This document shows positions 15,383 through 22,541 of a stretch of DNA of 64,000 nt, piece after piece. Source of the DNA: Candidatus Villigracilis propinquus (lineage in GTDB: Bacteria; Chloroflexota; Anaerolineae; Anaerolineales; Villigracilaceae). The stretch covers positions 1 to 64,000 of the forward strand of contig JADKDM010000005.1 of NCBI GenBank assembly GCA_016714565.1, in the 5' to 3' direction. Under the pieces are notes generated by a model, which was not told where the DNA came from, ran no database searches, and saw only the letters and a list, made by a program, of their open reading frames with translations. Positions within the stretch are counted from its first letter, which is position 1. Each line of letters begins with the position of its first letter. The position numbers and the translations under genes are program-made.

Positions 15383-15421
15383 TGTTTTCTTGATGTGGTT
15401 GAAGTGATTAGTAACAAACAA

Positions 15422-15452
15422 GCTCTGTCGGGGGCTTAGCCCTCGACAGAGC
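15422..15452. repeat. Palindromic repeat GCTCTGTCGGGGGC family, copy 2
   Basis: GCTCTGTCGGGGGCTTAG followed by CCCTCGACAGAGC, a nearly perfect 31-base palindrome between rsmG and the MFS gene. It could act as a transcript-end hairpin but has no T-run. Confidence 0.6.
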
Positions 15453-15464
15453 GGGGGATGTTGA

Positions 15465-16184
15465 TTACAACGGCGCTTTGGCAGCCATCCCCGCATTGCG
15501 CGGATATTTCGGCGGCGTGGCAGCGACCTTGTCCACGAGCACGAGGAAGCGGTCATCGGCAACACCAGGCAAATTGACGGGGATCAACTGACGTAATTTT
15601 CCGCCCAATAATTTCATCGCCTTCTCAGCGGACTGTGCTTCGGCGGGGCCGGTTTCGCCTTTTTGAGCAAGCATCATCCCGCCGATCTTCACGAAGGGGA
15701 GCAGGTATTCGCTCAAGATGTTAAGTTGTGCCACGGCGCGCGCCACGGCGCAATCAAAGGTTTCGCGAAATTCAGGCTTCTGCCCCAAGTCCTCTGCACG
15801 GGCGTGGACGACATTCACATTCTCCAAACCCAGCTTGCTGACGATGTGCTGGCAGAACATGGCTTTCTTGCCCACCGATTCCACAAGGGTCACATGCATG
15901 GTGGGATAAATTATTTTCAAGGCAAGGCCCGGGAAACCGGCACCAGTTCCAACGTCCACGAGGCGAAGCGGCGGCATTCCCTTCCACGCCAGCACACAGG
16001 AATATGAATCCAAAAAATGCTTGGTGCGGATCGACTCCACATCCCGAATGGCGGTCAGGTTGAATTTCTGATTCCACTCAAGCAGCTCTTTCTCGTAATT
16101 AATGAGCCCCATCACCTGCCGCGCCGTCAGGTGGACATTGAACAGCGTCCGTGCATCGTTGATTAATGAATCCATGAGGGTCAT
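15465..16184 (-). CDS. rsmG: 16S rRNA (guanine527-N7)-methyltransferase RsmG
   Basis: A 239-residue SAM-dependent methyltransferase that modifies G527 of 16S rRNA. Diagnostic blocks are EWNQKFNLTAIRD near residue 34, KHFLDSYSC, the SAM-binding VDVGTGAGFPGLALKI, LVESVGKKAMFC, and DCAVARAVAQLNILSEY. The C-terminus is somewhat extended. Start either ATG 16184 or 16175, both without a clear ribosome site; the longer frame to 16292 runs into the palindromic repeat at 16205 and is rejected. Confidence 0.95.
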   Translation of the reverse strand: MTLMDSLINDARTLFNVHLTARQVMGLINYEKELLEWNQKFNLTAIRDVESIRTKHFLDSYSCVLAWKGMPPLRLVDVGTGAGFPGLALKIIYPTMHVTLVESVGKKAMFCQHIVSKLGLENVNVVHARAEDLGQKPEFRETFDCAVARAVAQLNILSEYLLPFVKIGGMMLAQKGETGPAEAQSAEKAMKLLGGKLRQLIPVNLPGVADDRFLVLVDKVAATPPKYPRNAGMAAKAPL

Positions 16185-16204
16185 TATAAAGCAAATGCGA
16201 TATT

Positions 16205-16298
16205 CGTCATTGCGAGGGCGGTGTTCGTCCGCCCGAAGCAATCTCCAACTCAGGTATGAGATTGCTTCGTCGGGAAGAGCCCCTCCTCGCAATGACGA
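16205..16298. repeat. Long palindromic repeat CGTCATTGCGAGG, copy 3
   Basis: A 94-base element with ends CGTCATTGCGAGGGCGG and CCTCCTCGCAATGACGA and inner arms GCCCGAAGCAATCTC / GAGATTGCTTCGTCGGG. It lies 20 bases upstream of the rsmG start codon. Confidence 0.75.
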
Positions 16299-16331
16299 AA
16301 AAAGGTGAGGACGACGATGTCACCACCGTCC

Positions 16332-16380
16332 TCACGTTTCACTTCTCACTTACTTATTACTCGTTACTCGTTACTTCTTC
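16332..16380. repeat. Simple-sequence tract that supplies a stop codon
   Basis: Degenerate tandem units of TCACGTTTCAC, TTATTACTCG and TTACTCG. It covers the final codons and the TAA stop of the DUF4349 gene, which on the minus strand reads AGAAGTAACGAGTAA. Confidence 0.5.
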
Positions 16381-17332
16381 CATCTTCCTCAACCTTCGCA
16401 TCCACCACCTTCTTCTTATTCCCGCGCAGCTTGCGGAACAAAGCACGGACACCGATGAAGACCAGATACAGCGGAAGGCCGATCATGATCCAAACAGGTA
16501 AGGTGTAGATAACGAAGCGAATGGTAAAGCTCACGAAATCCTGAAAGAAGAAGATCAGGTCTTGCACGGCTTCCTTGGCAACGCCCTGCGGTTCCCAGCC
16601 GCCGATCTCAATCGGCTGCTCTTTTTCCTCGGCAATGATGGTGATGCTGATGGCGGAAAGCGCGGCGGCTTCCTCGTAATATTTCATCTGGCCTTTTACC
16701 ATTTCGATCTGCTCACGGTAATACACCAACTGGTTGAAGATGTTCACCACATCTTCGGTGTCAGTGGCGGTTTCCATGATCTCGCTCAATTGCTTTTCCG
16801 CAGCTTCGTAGTTGACGAGGCGTGATTTCAAATCCACATACTCGGCGGTCACATCCTGTCCCGAGCGGGTTTCGGTGCGGACTTCCACCACATCCGCCTT
16901 GATCTTCTTCAAGGCATCTTCCAGTGTTTCAGCAGGCACGCGGATCACCACCTGCGCTTCAGGGACTTCAATATAGCTGTTGGTATAGCTCTGATACAAA
17001 TTAGATGAGACAACAAACCCGCCCATCTGCTTTGCCATCACTTCGATCTCCCTCATGCTGGTTTCCACATCTGTCACTACAATGGCGATGTCCGCATTTT
17101 GGATGACGATGCGTTCCACAGCGGCGGCGTTCCCACCGCCACTGGATTGAACATTTTCCACCGCTACACCGGCGGTTGCCATGGGGATGGCATCGTACGC
17201 TGCTTCAGGGGCGGCGGCTGGCGCCGCTCCGCCGAAGGCAGGTTCTACTGGGGCGTAGCTGCGGGAACTGCCACACGCGGCGAGGATCAATGTGGCAATA
17301 ACAATAAAACTAAATGGCAATATCTTTTTCAT
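16364..17332 (-). CDS. DUF4349 lipoprotein
   Basis: A 322-residue lipoprotein (signal to AAC, Cys20) of the DUF4349 family. The external domain contains IQNADIAIVVTDVETSMREI and GGFVVSSN strands and a long coiled coil at about 165-225 (KSRLVNYEAAEKQLSEIMET). One C-terminal transmembrane helix (FVIYTLPVWIMIGLPLYLVF) is followed by a short basic cytoplasmic tail RKLRGNKKK. The family is uncharacterised and has been noted near stress-response genes in other bacteria, which says little here. ATG 17332 has AGGAG about eight bases upstream. The last residues RSNE and the stop lie in a repeat tract, so the native C-terminus may have been altered. Confidence 0.85.
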   Translation of the reverse strand: MKKILPFSFIVIATLILAACGSSRSYAPVEPAFGGAAPAAAPEAAYDAIPMATAGVAVENVQSSGGGNAAAVERIVIQNADIAIVVTDVETSMREIEVMAKQMGGFVVSSNLYQSYTNSYIEVPEAQVVIRVPAETLEDALKKIKADVVEVRTETRSGQDVTAEYVDLKSRLVNYEAAEKQLSEIMETATDTEDVVNIFNQLVYYREQIEMVKGQMKYYEEAAALSAISITIIAEEKEQPIEIGGWEPQGVAKEAVQDLIFFFQDFVSFTIRFVIYTLPVWIMIGLPLYLVFIGVRALFRKLRGNKKKVVDAKVEEDGRSNE

Positions 17333-17496
17333 GATTTCTTCTCCTGGGTTATCTTTTGCGATTTCTCTACACAAGGGACGAATACCCTGATGGAATAGTT
17401 CCCATTGTAGCCAGTTTGCAAAAGAAAATGGACCGTGACAAAAGTACCACATACCCTTTTGCCACGGTCCACCGTCTATCGTCCACGGTCAAGTTC

Positions 17497-18228
17497 CTAC
17501 CATCCCTCGGCAAGGCGGGCAGCGTGCTTTTCAGGCAGCCCCGCCTCGCGGATGCGTTCCTGCACTTCGACGATGTTGTACTCCGCCCGGCGCGGAGTCC
17601 ATGTGTGGGCTTCGGAGTCGTAAATGGCAAAAGCGGCACGCGGGTCACGGTCTCTCGGCTGGCCTACAGAGCCGGGATTCAGAATTAGCTTCGGGTGGAG
17701 TTGGACCGTCACATCGGGCTTGGTTTGCTCAAGGGTCACGCGGTCTTTTTTCTCATCCAACGCGAACATGCATTGGATGTGCGAATGTCCAACGAAACAC
17801 CAGGGTGTTGTGAAATGATCGTAATTGAGCCGCGCCGTGAGCGTGTTCAAAATATATTCCCACAACGGGTCGCGCGGACTGCCGTGCGCCATTGTCGCTT
17901 CGCCGCGCACCTTTGTTTTCGAGGGAAGTGAATTGAGAAAATCCACGTTGCTGGCAGATATAACTTTTTCGTGATACGTCAACGACTTTCGCGCATCGCC
18001 GTTAAATGTTTCAAGCGGCATTTTGCCTGTGATGGCAACATCATGGTTGCCAAGCAGGCATGTGAGATTTTTAATATCACGCATTTCCTCCACCACCGCA
18101 TTCGGGTCGGGACCATACCCAACCAGATCACCAAGGCACCAGGTCTCATCCACCTCGCCCGCTTCGTTCAATACAGCCGTAAGCGCAGTGTAATTCGCAT
18201 GAATATCAGACATTACCAAAATACGCAT
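17497..18228 (-). CDS. Calcineurin-like metallophosphoesterase (MJ0936/YfcE-like)
   Basis: A 243-residue cytoplasmic phosphoesterase. All five metal-binding motifs are visible: DIHAN (residue 8), GDLVGYGPDP, GNHD, a central MAHGSPRDP and GHSHIQ. The C-terminus has NPGSVGQPRDRDPRAAFAIYD, typical of the bacterial serine/threonine-phosphatase-like or cyclic-nucleotide diesterase group. The substrate is not predictable. ATG 18228 starts two bases past the coaBC stop; the two genes are one transcription unit. Confidence 0.88.
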   Translation of the reverse strand: MRILVMSDIHANYTALTAVLNEAGEVDETWCLGDLVGYGPDPNAVVEEMRDIKNLTCLLGNHDVAITGKMPLETFNGDARKSLTYHEKVISASNVDFLNSLPSKTKVRGEATMAHGSPRDPLWEYILNTLTARLNYDHFTTPWCFVGHSHIQCMFALDEKKDRVTLEQTKPDVTVQLHPKLILNPGSVGQPRDRDPRAAFAIYDSEAHTWTPRRAEYNIVEVQERIREAGLPEKHAARLAEGW

Positions 18229-18229
18229 A

Positions 18230-19441
18230 TCACTCCAACAACCTTGCAACGTGCTCGATGATTTTTTCCGCTGCTTCGCTTTTGCTGATCAACGGTAAAT
18301 TTTCCTTTGTTCCATTCGCAAACAACAATGTGATGCGATTTGTGTCCACGCCAAAGCCTGCATCTTTTGCAGAGATGTCATTGGCGGCGATGAAATCCAA
18401 CCCTTTGGATTTTAATTTCTCCCCAGCATTTTCCAACAGAGATTGACTCTCCGCGGCGAATCCCACCATCACTTTGAAACGCCTCTCGCTTCGCGCCGCG
18501 CCGACAGTTGATACCGTCCGAAGAATATCAGGCGCCGCCTCAAGCTCGATCTGCGGAATGCCATCCCGCTTTTTCATCTTCTCTTTCGCCACGATCTTCG
18601 GGCGGAAGTCCGCCGCAGCTGCCGCCATGATCAATGCGTCGGCGGATTCGTTCATCAGTGCATCGAGCATTTCCTGCACGCTTTTCACGTTGATGACGCT
18701 CGCGCCCACAGGCGGAGTCAACGCGGTGGGGGTGGTGATGAGGCAAACTTCTGCGCCTTCATCCAGTGCAGCTTGAGCGAGTGCATAGCCTTGTTTTCCA
18801 GAAGAATGATTCGAGATCACGCGGACAGGGTCAATCGCTTCCTGTGTCCCGCCTGCGGTGACGATCACTTTTTTTCCAGCCAGCTTTCCGTTTTTGCCGA
18901 GTGCCTTTCGAATATAACCGAAAACTTCGGCAGGCTCCACCATTCGACCCTTACCCAAAAGTCCCGAAGCGAGGTGCCCGCTTGCAGGACCAGCAACCAG
19001 CACACCGCGAGAAAGAAGCGTCGAAAGATTCTCTTGCGTGGCGGGGTGGTCAAACATCCCGCCATCCATCGCAGGTGCGATTAAGATCGGACAAGTCGCA
19101 GCCAGTGCAGTGACGGTGAGTAAATTATCTGCAATGCCATGCGCGAGTTTCGCCATCGTATCCGCAGTACAGGGAGCGATGACGAGAAGATCCGCTGTTT
19201 TGCCAAAACTGACATGCAGGACATGAGCTTCATTTCCCCAGAGATCGCTGTCGGTATATGCCCGCCGCCCGGTGACGGATTGAAAGGTGAGCGGTGTAAC
19301 GAATTTTTCCGCTGCACCCGTCAAAAGTACGTCCACCTTTGCGCTTGCTTGTGTCAACTTGGAAGCAAGGTCTGCTGCTTTGTACGCCGCAATCGACCCG
19401 GTTACCCCAAGCAAAATGTGCTTTCCTGAAAGGATGGACAT
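18230..19441 (-). CDS. coaBC: Phosphopantothenoylcysteine decarboxylase / phosphopantothenate-cysteine ligase CoaBC
   Basis: A 403-residue bifunctional coenzyme A biosynthesis protein. The N-terminal flavoprotein half (CoaC) has LLGVTGSIAAYKAADL and ADLLVIAPCTADTMAKLAHGIADN. The C-terminal ligase (CoaB) has VIVTAGGTQEAIDPVRVISNHSSGKQG and a terminal NDISAKDAGFGVDTNRITLL. Two residues regarded as essential in the E. coli CoaC half differ: the PAMN motif reads APAMDGGMF and the ACGD motif reads LASGLLGKGRM, so both the Asn and the Cys are absent. I recall this variant from other Chloroflexota, so it may be lineage-typical. Start ATG 19441. Divergent from the aromatic operon, sharing its 138-base upstream region. 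Confidence 0.9.
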   Translation of the reverse strand: MSILSGKHILLGVTGSIAAYKAADLASKLTQASAKVDVLLTGAAEKFVTPLTFQSVTGRRAYTDSDLWGNEAHVLHVSFGKTADLLVIAPCTADTMAKLAHGIADNLLTVTALAATCPILIAPAMDGGMFDHPATQENLSTLLSRGVLVAGPASGHLASGLLGKGRMVEPAEVFGYIRKALGKNGKLAGKKVIVTAGGTQEAIDPVRVISNHSSGKQGYALAQAALDEGAEVCLITTPTALTPPVGASVINVKSVQEMLDALMNESADALIMAAAAADFRPKIVAKEKMKKRDGIPQIELEAAPDILRTVSTVGAARSERRFKVMVGFAAESQSLLENAGEKLKSKGLDFIAANDISAKDAGFGVDTNRITLLFANGTKENLPLISKSEAAEKIIEHVARLLE

Positions 19442-19539
19442 ATTAGGGTGATTATACTTCCAACACAATACAAAGTAATGAACAAATCCGCTTCTTAGCT
19501 GTGTGGTCGTTTCAAAGATCCGCTTTCAAAAATTGCCCC

Positions 19540-19568
19540 TTGACGCATCCGCATGACAGGCATAGAAT
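19540..19568 (+). promoter_or_regulatory. Sigma70-type promoter of aromatic operon
   Basis: TTGACG at 19540-19545 and TAGAAT at 19563-19568 with a 17-base spacer. The predicted start near 19575 lies only about four bases before the leader-peptide ATG, so the leader mRNA would be almost leaderless. Confidence 0.7.
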
Positions 19569-19578
19569 AGCGCCCAAT

Positions 19579-19653
19579 ATGTTATCTGCTGTCCGCTTTT
19601 ATTTTGCGTATTACTTTAACGGCCTCCGCTCGGTTGCCGCTGGTTGCGCTTAA
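19579..19653 (+). CDS. Phe/Tyr-rich leader peptide of aromatic operon (attenuator)
   Basis: A 24-codon open frame, ATG to TAA, right after a consensus-like promoter. Residues 7-13 are FYFAYYF: three Phe and three Tyr in seven codons (19597-19617). It ends 25 bases before an intrinsic terminator that precedes the chorismate mutase gene. The arrangement is that of the pheA or trp leaders: a ribosome stalling for lack of charged tRNA-Phe or tRNA-Tyr would alter leader folding and let transcription pass. Segment 19621-19631 can pair with the 5' arm of the terminator (19681-19690) with one mismatch and one bulge, a candidate antiterminator. I see no Shine-Dalgarno; initiation at or near the 5' end would be needed. 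Confidence 0.7.
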   Translation: MLSAVRFYFAYYFNGLRSVAAGCA

Positions 19654-19677
19654 GTAGACAGGAAAAAATCTGTAACT

Positions 19678-19711
19678 AAAGAGCGAGACCACGCGGTCTC
19701 GCTCTTTTTTA
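19678..19711 (+). terminator. Attenuator terminator of aromatic operon
   Basis: Stem GAGCGAGACC (19681-19690) with GGTCTCGCTC (19695-19704), four-base loop, followed by six T residues. It lies between the leader peptide and aroH in the direction of transcription, so it must be read through for operon expression. Confidence 0.85.
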
Positions 19712-19727
19712 TTTACCCTCACCCCTA

Positions 19728-19752
19728 GCCCCTCTCCCAGAGGGAGAGGGGG
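19728..19752. repeat. CCCCTCTCCC/GGGAGAGGGG hairpin
   Basis: Perfect 10-bp arms around AGA in the aroH 5' leader, a few bases before the AGGAG ribosome site. It resembles a dispersed repeat (CCCTCACCCCTAGCCCCTCTCCC) found in many genomes. Confidence 0.5.
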
Positions 19753-19768
19753 ACAATAGGAGCGATCA

Positions 19769-20140
19769 ATGTCAATTCGTGGAATTCGTGGTGCAACAAC
19801 CGTTTCAGCAGATGAACCTGAATTAATTCTCGAAGCCACGCGGGAATTGTTGGAAGCAATTCTGAGTGCGAACACAAGCATGAAGCCAGAGGATGTGGGC
19901 AGCGCTTTGTTTACAGTGACCGACGACCTCGCTTCCACCTTCCCCGCGCAGGCGGCGCGGCAAATGGGCTGGAGTCTCGTCCCGATGACTTGTGCACGTG
20001 AGATTCCCGTGCCGGGCAGTTTGCCAAAAGTGATCCGCGTGCTTGTCCATTGGAATACGGAAAAACGACAGAATGAAATTACGCATGTATACCTGCGAGA
20101 TGCAGTGAGGCTAAGACCGGATTTGGTAGCGGCGCAATAA
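19769..20140 (+). CDS. aroH: Chorismate mutase, AroH type
   Basis: A 123-residue monofunctional chorismate mutase of the Bacillus AroH fold, converting chorismate to prephenate for Phe and Tyr synthesis. Active-site residues fall at the same numbers as in the B. subtilis enzyme: Arg7, Cys75, Glu78, Arg90 and Tyr108. AGGAG lies six bases before the ATG. First structural gene behind the attenuator. It is followed by an 80-base gap containing a TCAAAGGTCAAAAGTC simple repeat, then the first DAHP synthase. Confidence 0.95.
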   Translation: MSIRGIRGATTVSADEPELILEATRELLEAILSANTSMKPEDVGSALFTVTDDLASTFPAQAARQMGWSLVPMTCAREIPVPGSLPKVIRVLVHWNTEKRQNEITHVYLRDAVRLRPDLVAAQ

Positions 20141-20145
20141 AAAGC

Positions 20146-20200
20146 TTGTCGAAAGTCAAAGGTCAAAAGTCAATTCGTGACCTTCGACTTTTGACCTGAA
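20146..20200. repeat. GTCAAAGG/CCTTCGACTTTTGAC simple-repeat tract
   Basis: Units of AGTCAAAGGTCAAAAGTCAA followed by their reverse complement GACCTTCGACTTTTGACC, so it also forms a hairpin. Same unit type as the tracts inside aroA, aroE and aroC. Confidence 0.5.
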
Positions 20201-20219
20201 TTTATAAGGAGAAATCACC

Positions 20220-21278
20220 ATGATGATCATAATGAAAGCAAATGCTACACCGCAACAGACCGAAGCGGTGATCGAGCAAATCAAAGGGATGGGACTCGCC
20301 GTCCATCTCTCTCAGGGAGTTGAGGCGACGATTATCGGCGCGATCGGCGAAACGCACAGCATTTCCACCGAACGCTTCGAAGGCTTGGACGGCGTGGACG
20401 TAGTCCAACGTATCACGCAGCCCTACAAACTTGCATCCCGTCAATTTCACCCCGAAGATTCTGTAGTCCCACTGAGCAATTTCTCTGTCGGCGGAAATGA
20501 AATCGCTGTCATTGCGGGGCCGTGTTCAGTGGAGAGCCGCTCACAGATCATTGAAACAGCCATCGCTGTGAAAGAGGCGGGCGCGTCCGCTTTGCGTGGG
20601 GGAGTGTTCAAGCCGCGCACATCGCCCTATGCTTTTCAGGGACTTGGCGAAGAAGGTCTCGAACTTCTTGCCGAAGCGCGTGAGAAAACAGGTTTGCCCA
20701 TTGTGGTTGAAATCATGTCGCAAGTGCAGTTGGATGTGATGGAAAAATATGTGGATGTGTTCCAAGTGGGCGCGCGCAACATGCAGAACTTCAACCTGCT
20801 GCGTGCCATCGGCGAAACTCGCACCGCCGTCCTGCTCAAGCGCGGGCTTTCTGCAACGGTCGAAGAATTGCTCATGTCTGCTGAATATATTTTGGCGGGG
20901 GGAAATCAACGTGTGATGTTATGCGAGCGCGGTATTCGCACCTTTGAAACATCCACACGTAACACAACCGATATCAATGCCATTCCTGTTTTGAAGAACC
21001 TAACTCACTTGCCAGTCATCCTTGACCCGTCTCATTCTACGGGACATGCAAATTATGTCGCCGCCATTGCACGCGCGGGCATCGCCGCTGGAGCCGACGG
21101 TCTCATTATCGAAGTCCACCCTGACCCGGCGAAGGCAGTTTCAGATGGCAAGCAATCCCTCAAACCTGAGAAATTCGCCGAGATGGTCAAGCAGGTCGGT
21201 CAGATCGCGCAGATCATGGGCCGCAGACTCGCGACTGCGCAGGGTGATGTCCAACCGTTGAAGCAAGGTTGGGCGTGA
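20220..21278 (+). CDS. aroF: 3-deoxy-7-phosphoheptulonate (DAHP) synthase, type I-beta, copy 1
   Basis: A 352-residue enzyme joining phosphoenolpyruvate and erythrose 4-phosphate, the first step of the shikimate pathway. Residues 1-70 form the ferredoxin-like regulatory domain typical of Thermotoga-like DAHP synthases, which mediates Tyr/Phe inhibition. The barrel shows GPCSVES, ALRGGVFKPRTSPYAFQG, QVGARNMQNF, LCERGIRTFE and LDPSHSTG. The C-terminus is extended by 15 residues compared with copy 2. Start ATGATGATCATAATG, with AAGGAG upstream. A highly similar paralogue follows after 195 bases of repeats, so they may differ in feedback ligand; symbol by family only. Confidence 0.95.
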   Translation: MMIIMKANATPQQTEAVIEQIKGMGLAVHLSQGVEATIIGAIGETHSISTERFEGLDGVDVVQRITQPYKLASRQFHPEDSVVPLSNFSVGGNEIAVIAGPCSVESRSQIIETAIAVKEAGASALRGGVFKPRTSPYAFQGLGEEGLELLAEAREKTGLPIVVEIMSQVQLDVMEKYVDVFQVGARNMQNFNLLRAIGETRTAVLLKRGLSATVEELLMSAEYILAGGNQRVMLCERGIRTFETSTRNTTDINAIPVLKNLTHLPVILDPSHSTGHANYVAAIARAGIAAGADGLIIEVHPDPAKAVSDGKQSLKPEKFAEMVKQVGQIAQIMGRRLATAQGDVQPLKQGWA

Positions 21279-21288
21279 AAATATATGC

Positions 21289-21362
21289 TGGTGGTTGAGT
21301 AGCCCGTGTGATTTTCACGGGCGTACACTTGCACCGAACGCAAGTGCAGTGTCGAAACCACC
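21289..21362. repeat. Inverted repeat GGTGGTTGAGTAG...GTCGAAACCACC
   Basis: Outer arms GGTGGTT / AACCACC. Inside are two small hairpins, CCCGTGTGATTTTCACGGG and CACTTGCACCGAACGCAAGTG. Lies between the two DAHP synthase genes. Confidence 0.55.
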
Positions 21363-21399
21363 TGTAAATAAGAAACATAAAATGAATTGAAGACAGGGT

Positions 21400-21442
21400 G
21401 GTCTCGATACGAGCCGACGAACACGGCTCTACTCGACCACCA
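21400..21442. repeat. Inverted repeat GGTGGTCTCGATACG...CTCGACCACC
   Basis: Arms GTGGTCTCGATACGAGCC and GGCTCTACTCGACCAC. Second element of this family in the DAHP synthase spacer, related to the one at 11391-11441. Confidence 0.6.
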
Positions 21443-21473
21443 GAGAAAAAAATAAAAAAGGAAATTAACCACC

Positions 21474-22496
21474 ATGATGATCATCATGCGCCCCGGCGCA
21501 CCCCGCGAACAGATCGACGCTGTCATTGCTGCCGTCGAAGGACACAAACTCACAGCCCATCCCATCTTCGGTGTGGAGCAAACCATTATCGGTGCCGTCG
21601 GTGACGGGCATTACATCCTCAAGGAAACTTTCGAAGCCTTCCCGGGCGTACTTGAAGTCCAGCGCATTTCCAAACCGTATAAATTGGCATCACGCCAATT
21701 CCACGAACAGGATTCTGTTTTTGAATTCAGTGGATTCACCATCGGCGGCACGGAAGTTCCCATCATTGCCGGACCGTGTTCGGTTGAGTCTCGTGCGCAA
21801 ATTTTGGAGATCGCACAAGCTGTCAAAGAAGCGGGCGCGAACGCATTACGCGGCGGTGTCTTCAAACCGCGCACATCACCGTACGCCTTTCAGGGTCTCG
21901 GTGAAGAAGGTCTTGAATACATGGCAGAAGCCCGCGAGAAAACCGGTCTGCCGCTCGTCGTCGAAGTGATGGCTGTCTCCCAAATTGAGATGATGGAAAA
22001 ATATGTAGATATCTTCCAACTTGGCGCGCGTAACATGCAGAACTTCAATTTGCTTCGCGCGCTCGGCGATACCCGCACACCCGTGCTCTTTAAACGCGGC
22101 ATGTCTGCCACCATCGAAGAAATGCTCATGGCAAGCGAATATATTCTCAACGGCGGCAACAGTCGCGTCATCCTGTGCGAACGCGGCATCCGCACCTTTG
22201 AAACCGCCACCCGCAACACCACCGATATCAACGCCGTGCCTGTCCTCAAGAAACTTACGCATCTGCCCGTGGTCATTGACCCGTCTCATTCCACAGGCGA
22301 CGCCGCGTATGTTCAATCCATTGCCAGAGCAGGTGTCGCTGCGGGTGCTGATGGTCTCATCGTCGAGGTCCATCAAGATCCGCCGCACGCCATTTCCGAT
22401 GGCAAGCAGTCGCTCACCCCTGAAGCCTTTGCTAAAATGGTGAAGCAAGTCAAAGCAATTGCAGAAGCAGTGGATCGGACGTTGGTAAACCAGTAG
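21474..22496 (+). CDS. aroF: DAHP synthase, type I-beta, copy 2
   Basis: A 340-residue paralogue of the preceding gene with the same layout: N-terminal regulatory domain (1-70, starting MMIIM as in copy 1) and a barrel with GPCSVES, RGGVFKPRTSPYAFQG, LGARNMQNF and DPSHSTG. All substrate and metal ligands recognisable in copy 1 are kept. The regulatory domain is the most diverged part, which suggests a split in allosteric response; that is inference. It likely arose by tandem duplication. Forty-five bases separate it from tyrA. Confidence 0.95.
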   Translation: MMIIMRPGAPREQIDAVIAAVEGHKLTAHPIFGVEQTIIGAVGDGHYILKETFEAFPGVLEVQRISKPYKLASRQFHEQDSVFEFSGFTIGGTEVPIIAGPCSVESRAQILEIAQAVKEAGANALRGGVFKPRTSPYAFQGLGEEGLEYMAEAREKTGLPLVVEVMAVSQIEMMEKYVDIFQLGARNMQNFNLLRALGDTRTPVLFKRGMSATIEEMLMASEYILNGGNSRVILCERGIRTFETATRNTTDINAVPVLKKLTHLPVVIDPSHSTGDAAYVQSIARAGVAAGADGLIVEVHQDPPHAISDGKQSLTPEAFAKMVKQVKAIAEAVDRTLVNQ

Positions 22497-22541
22497 ATAG
22501 GTATATATGTTTACTTGCTTACTTGTCTACCTTTTCCCGTT

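Noticed and set aside
19552..19560. CATGACAGG between the -35 and -10 of the aromatic operon promoter, resembling half of the regulon operator.
   Set aside because: Only one half-site, no inverted partner and none of the other boxes or spacings of promoters A to C, so it is probably chance.
19582..20166. A 194-codon minus-strand frame over the leader peptide and aroH.
   Set aside because: aroH on the plus strand has every active-site residue, and the minus frame runs through a terminator and repeat hairpins.
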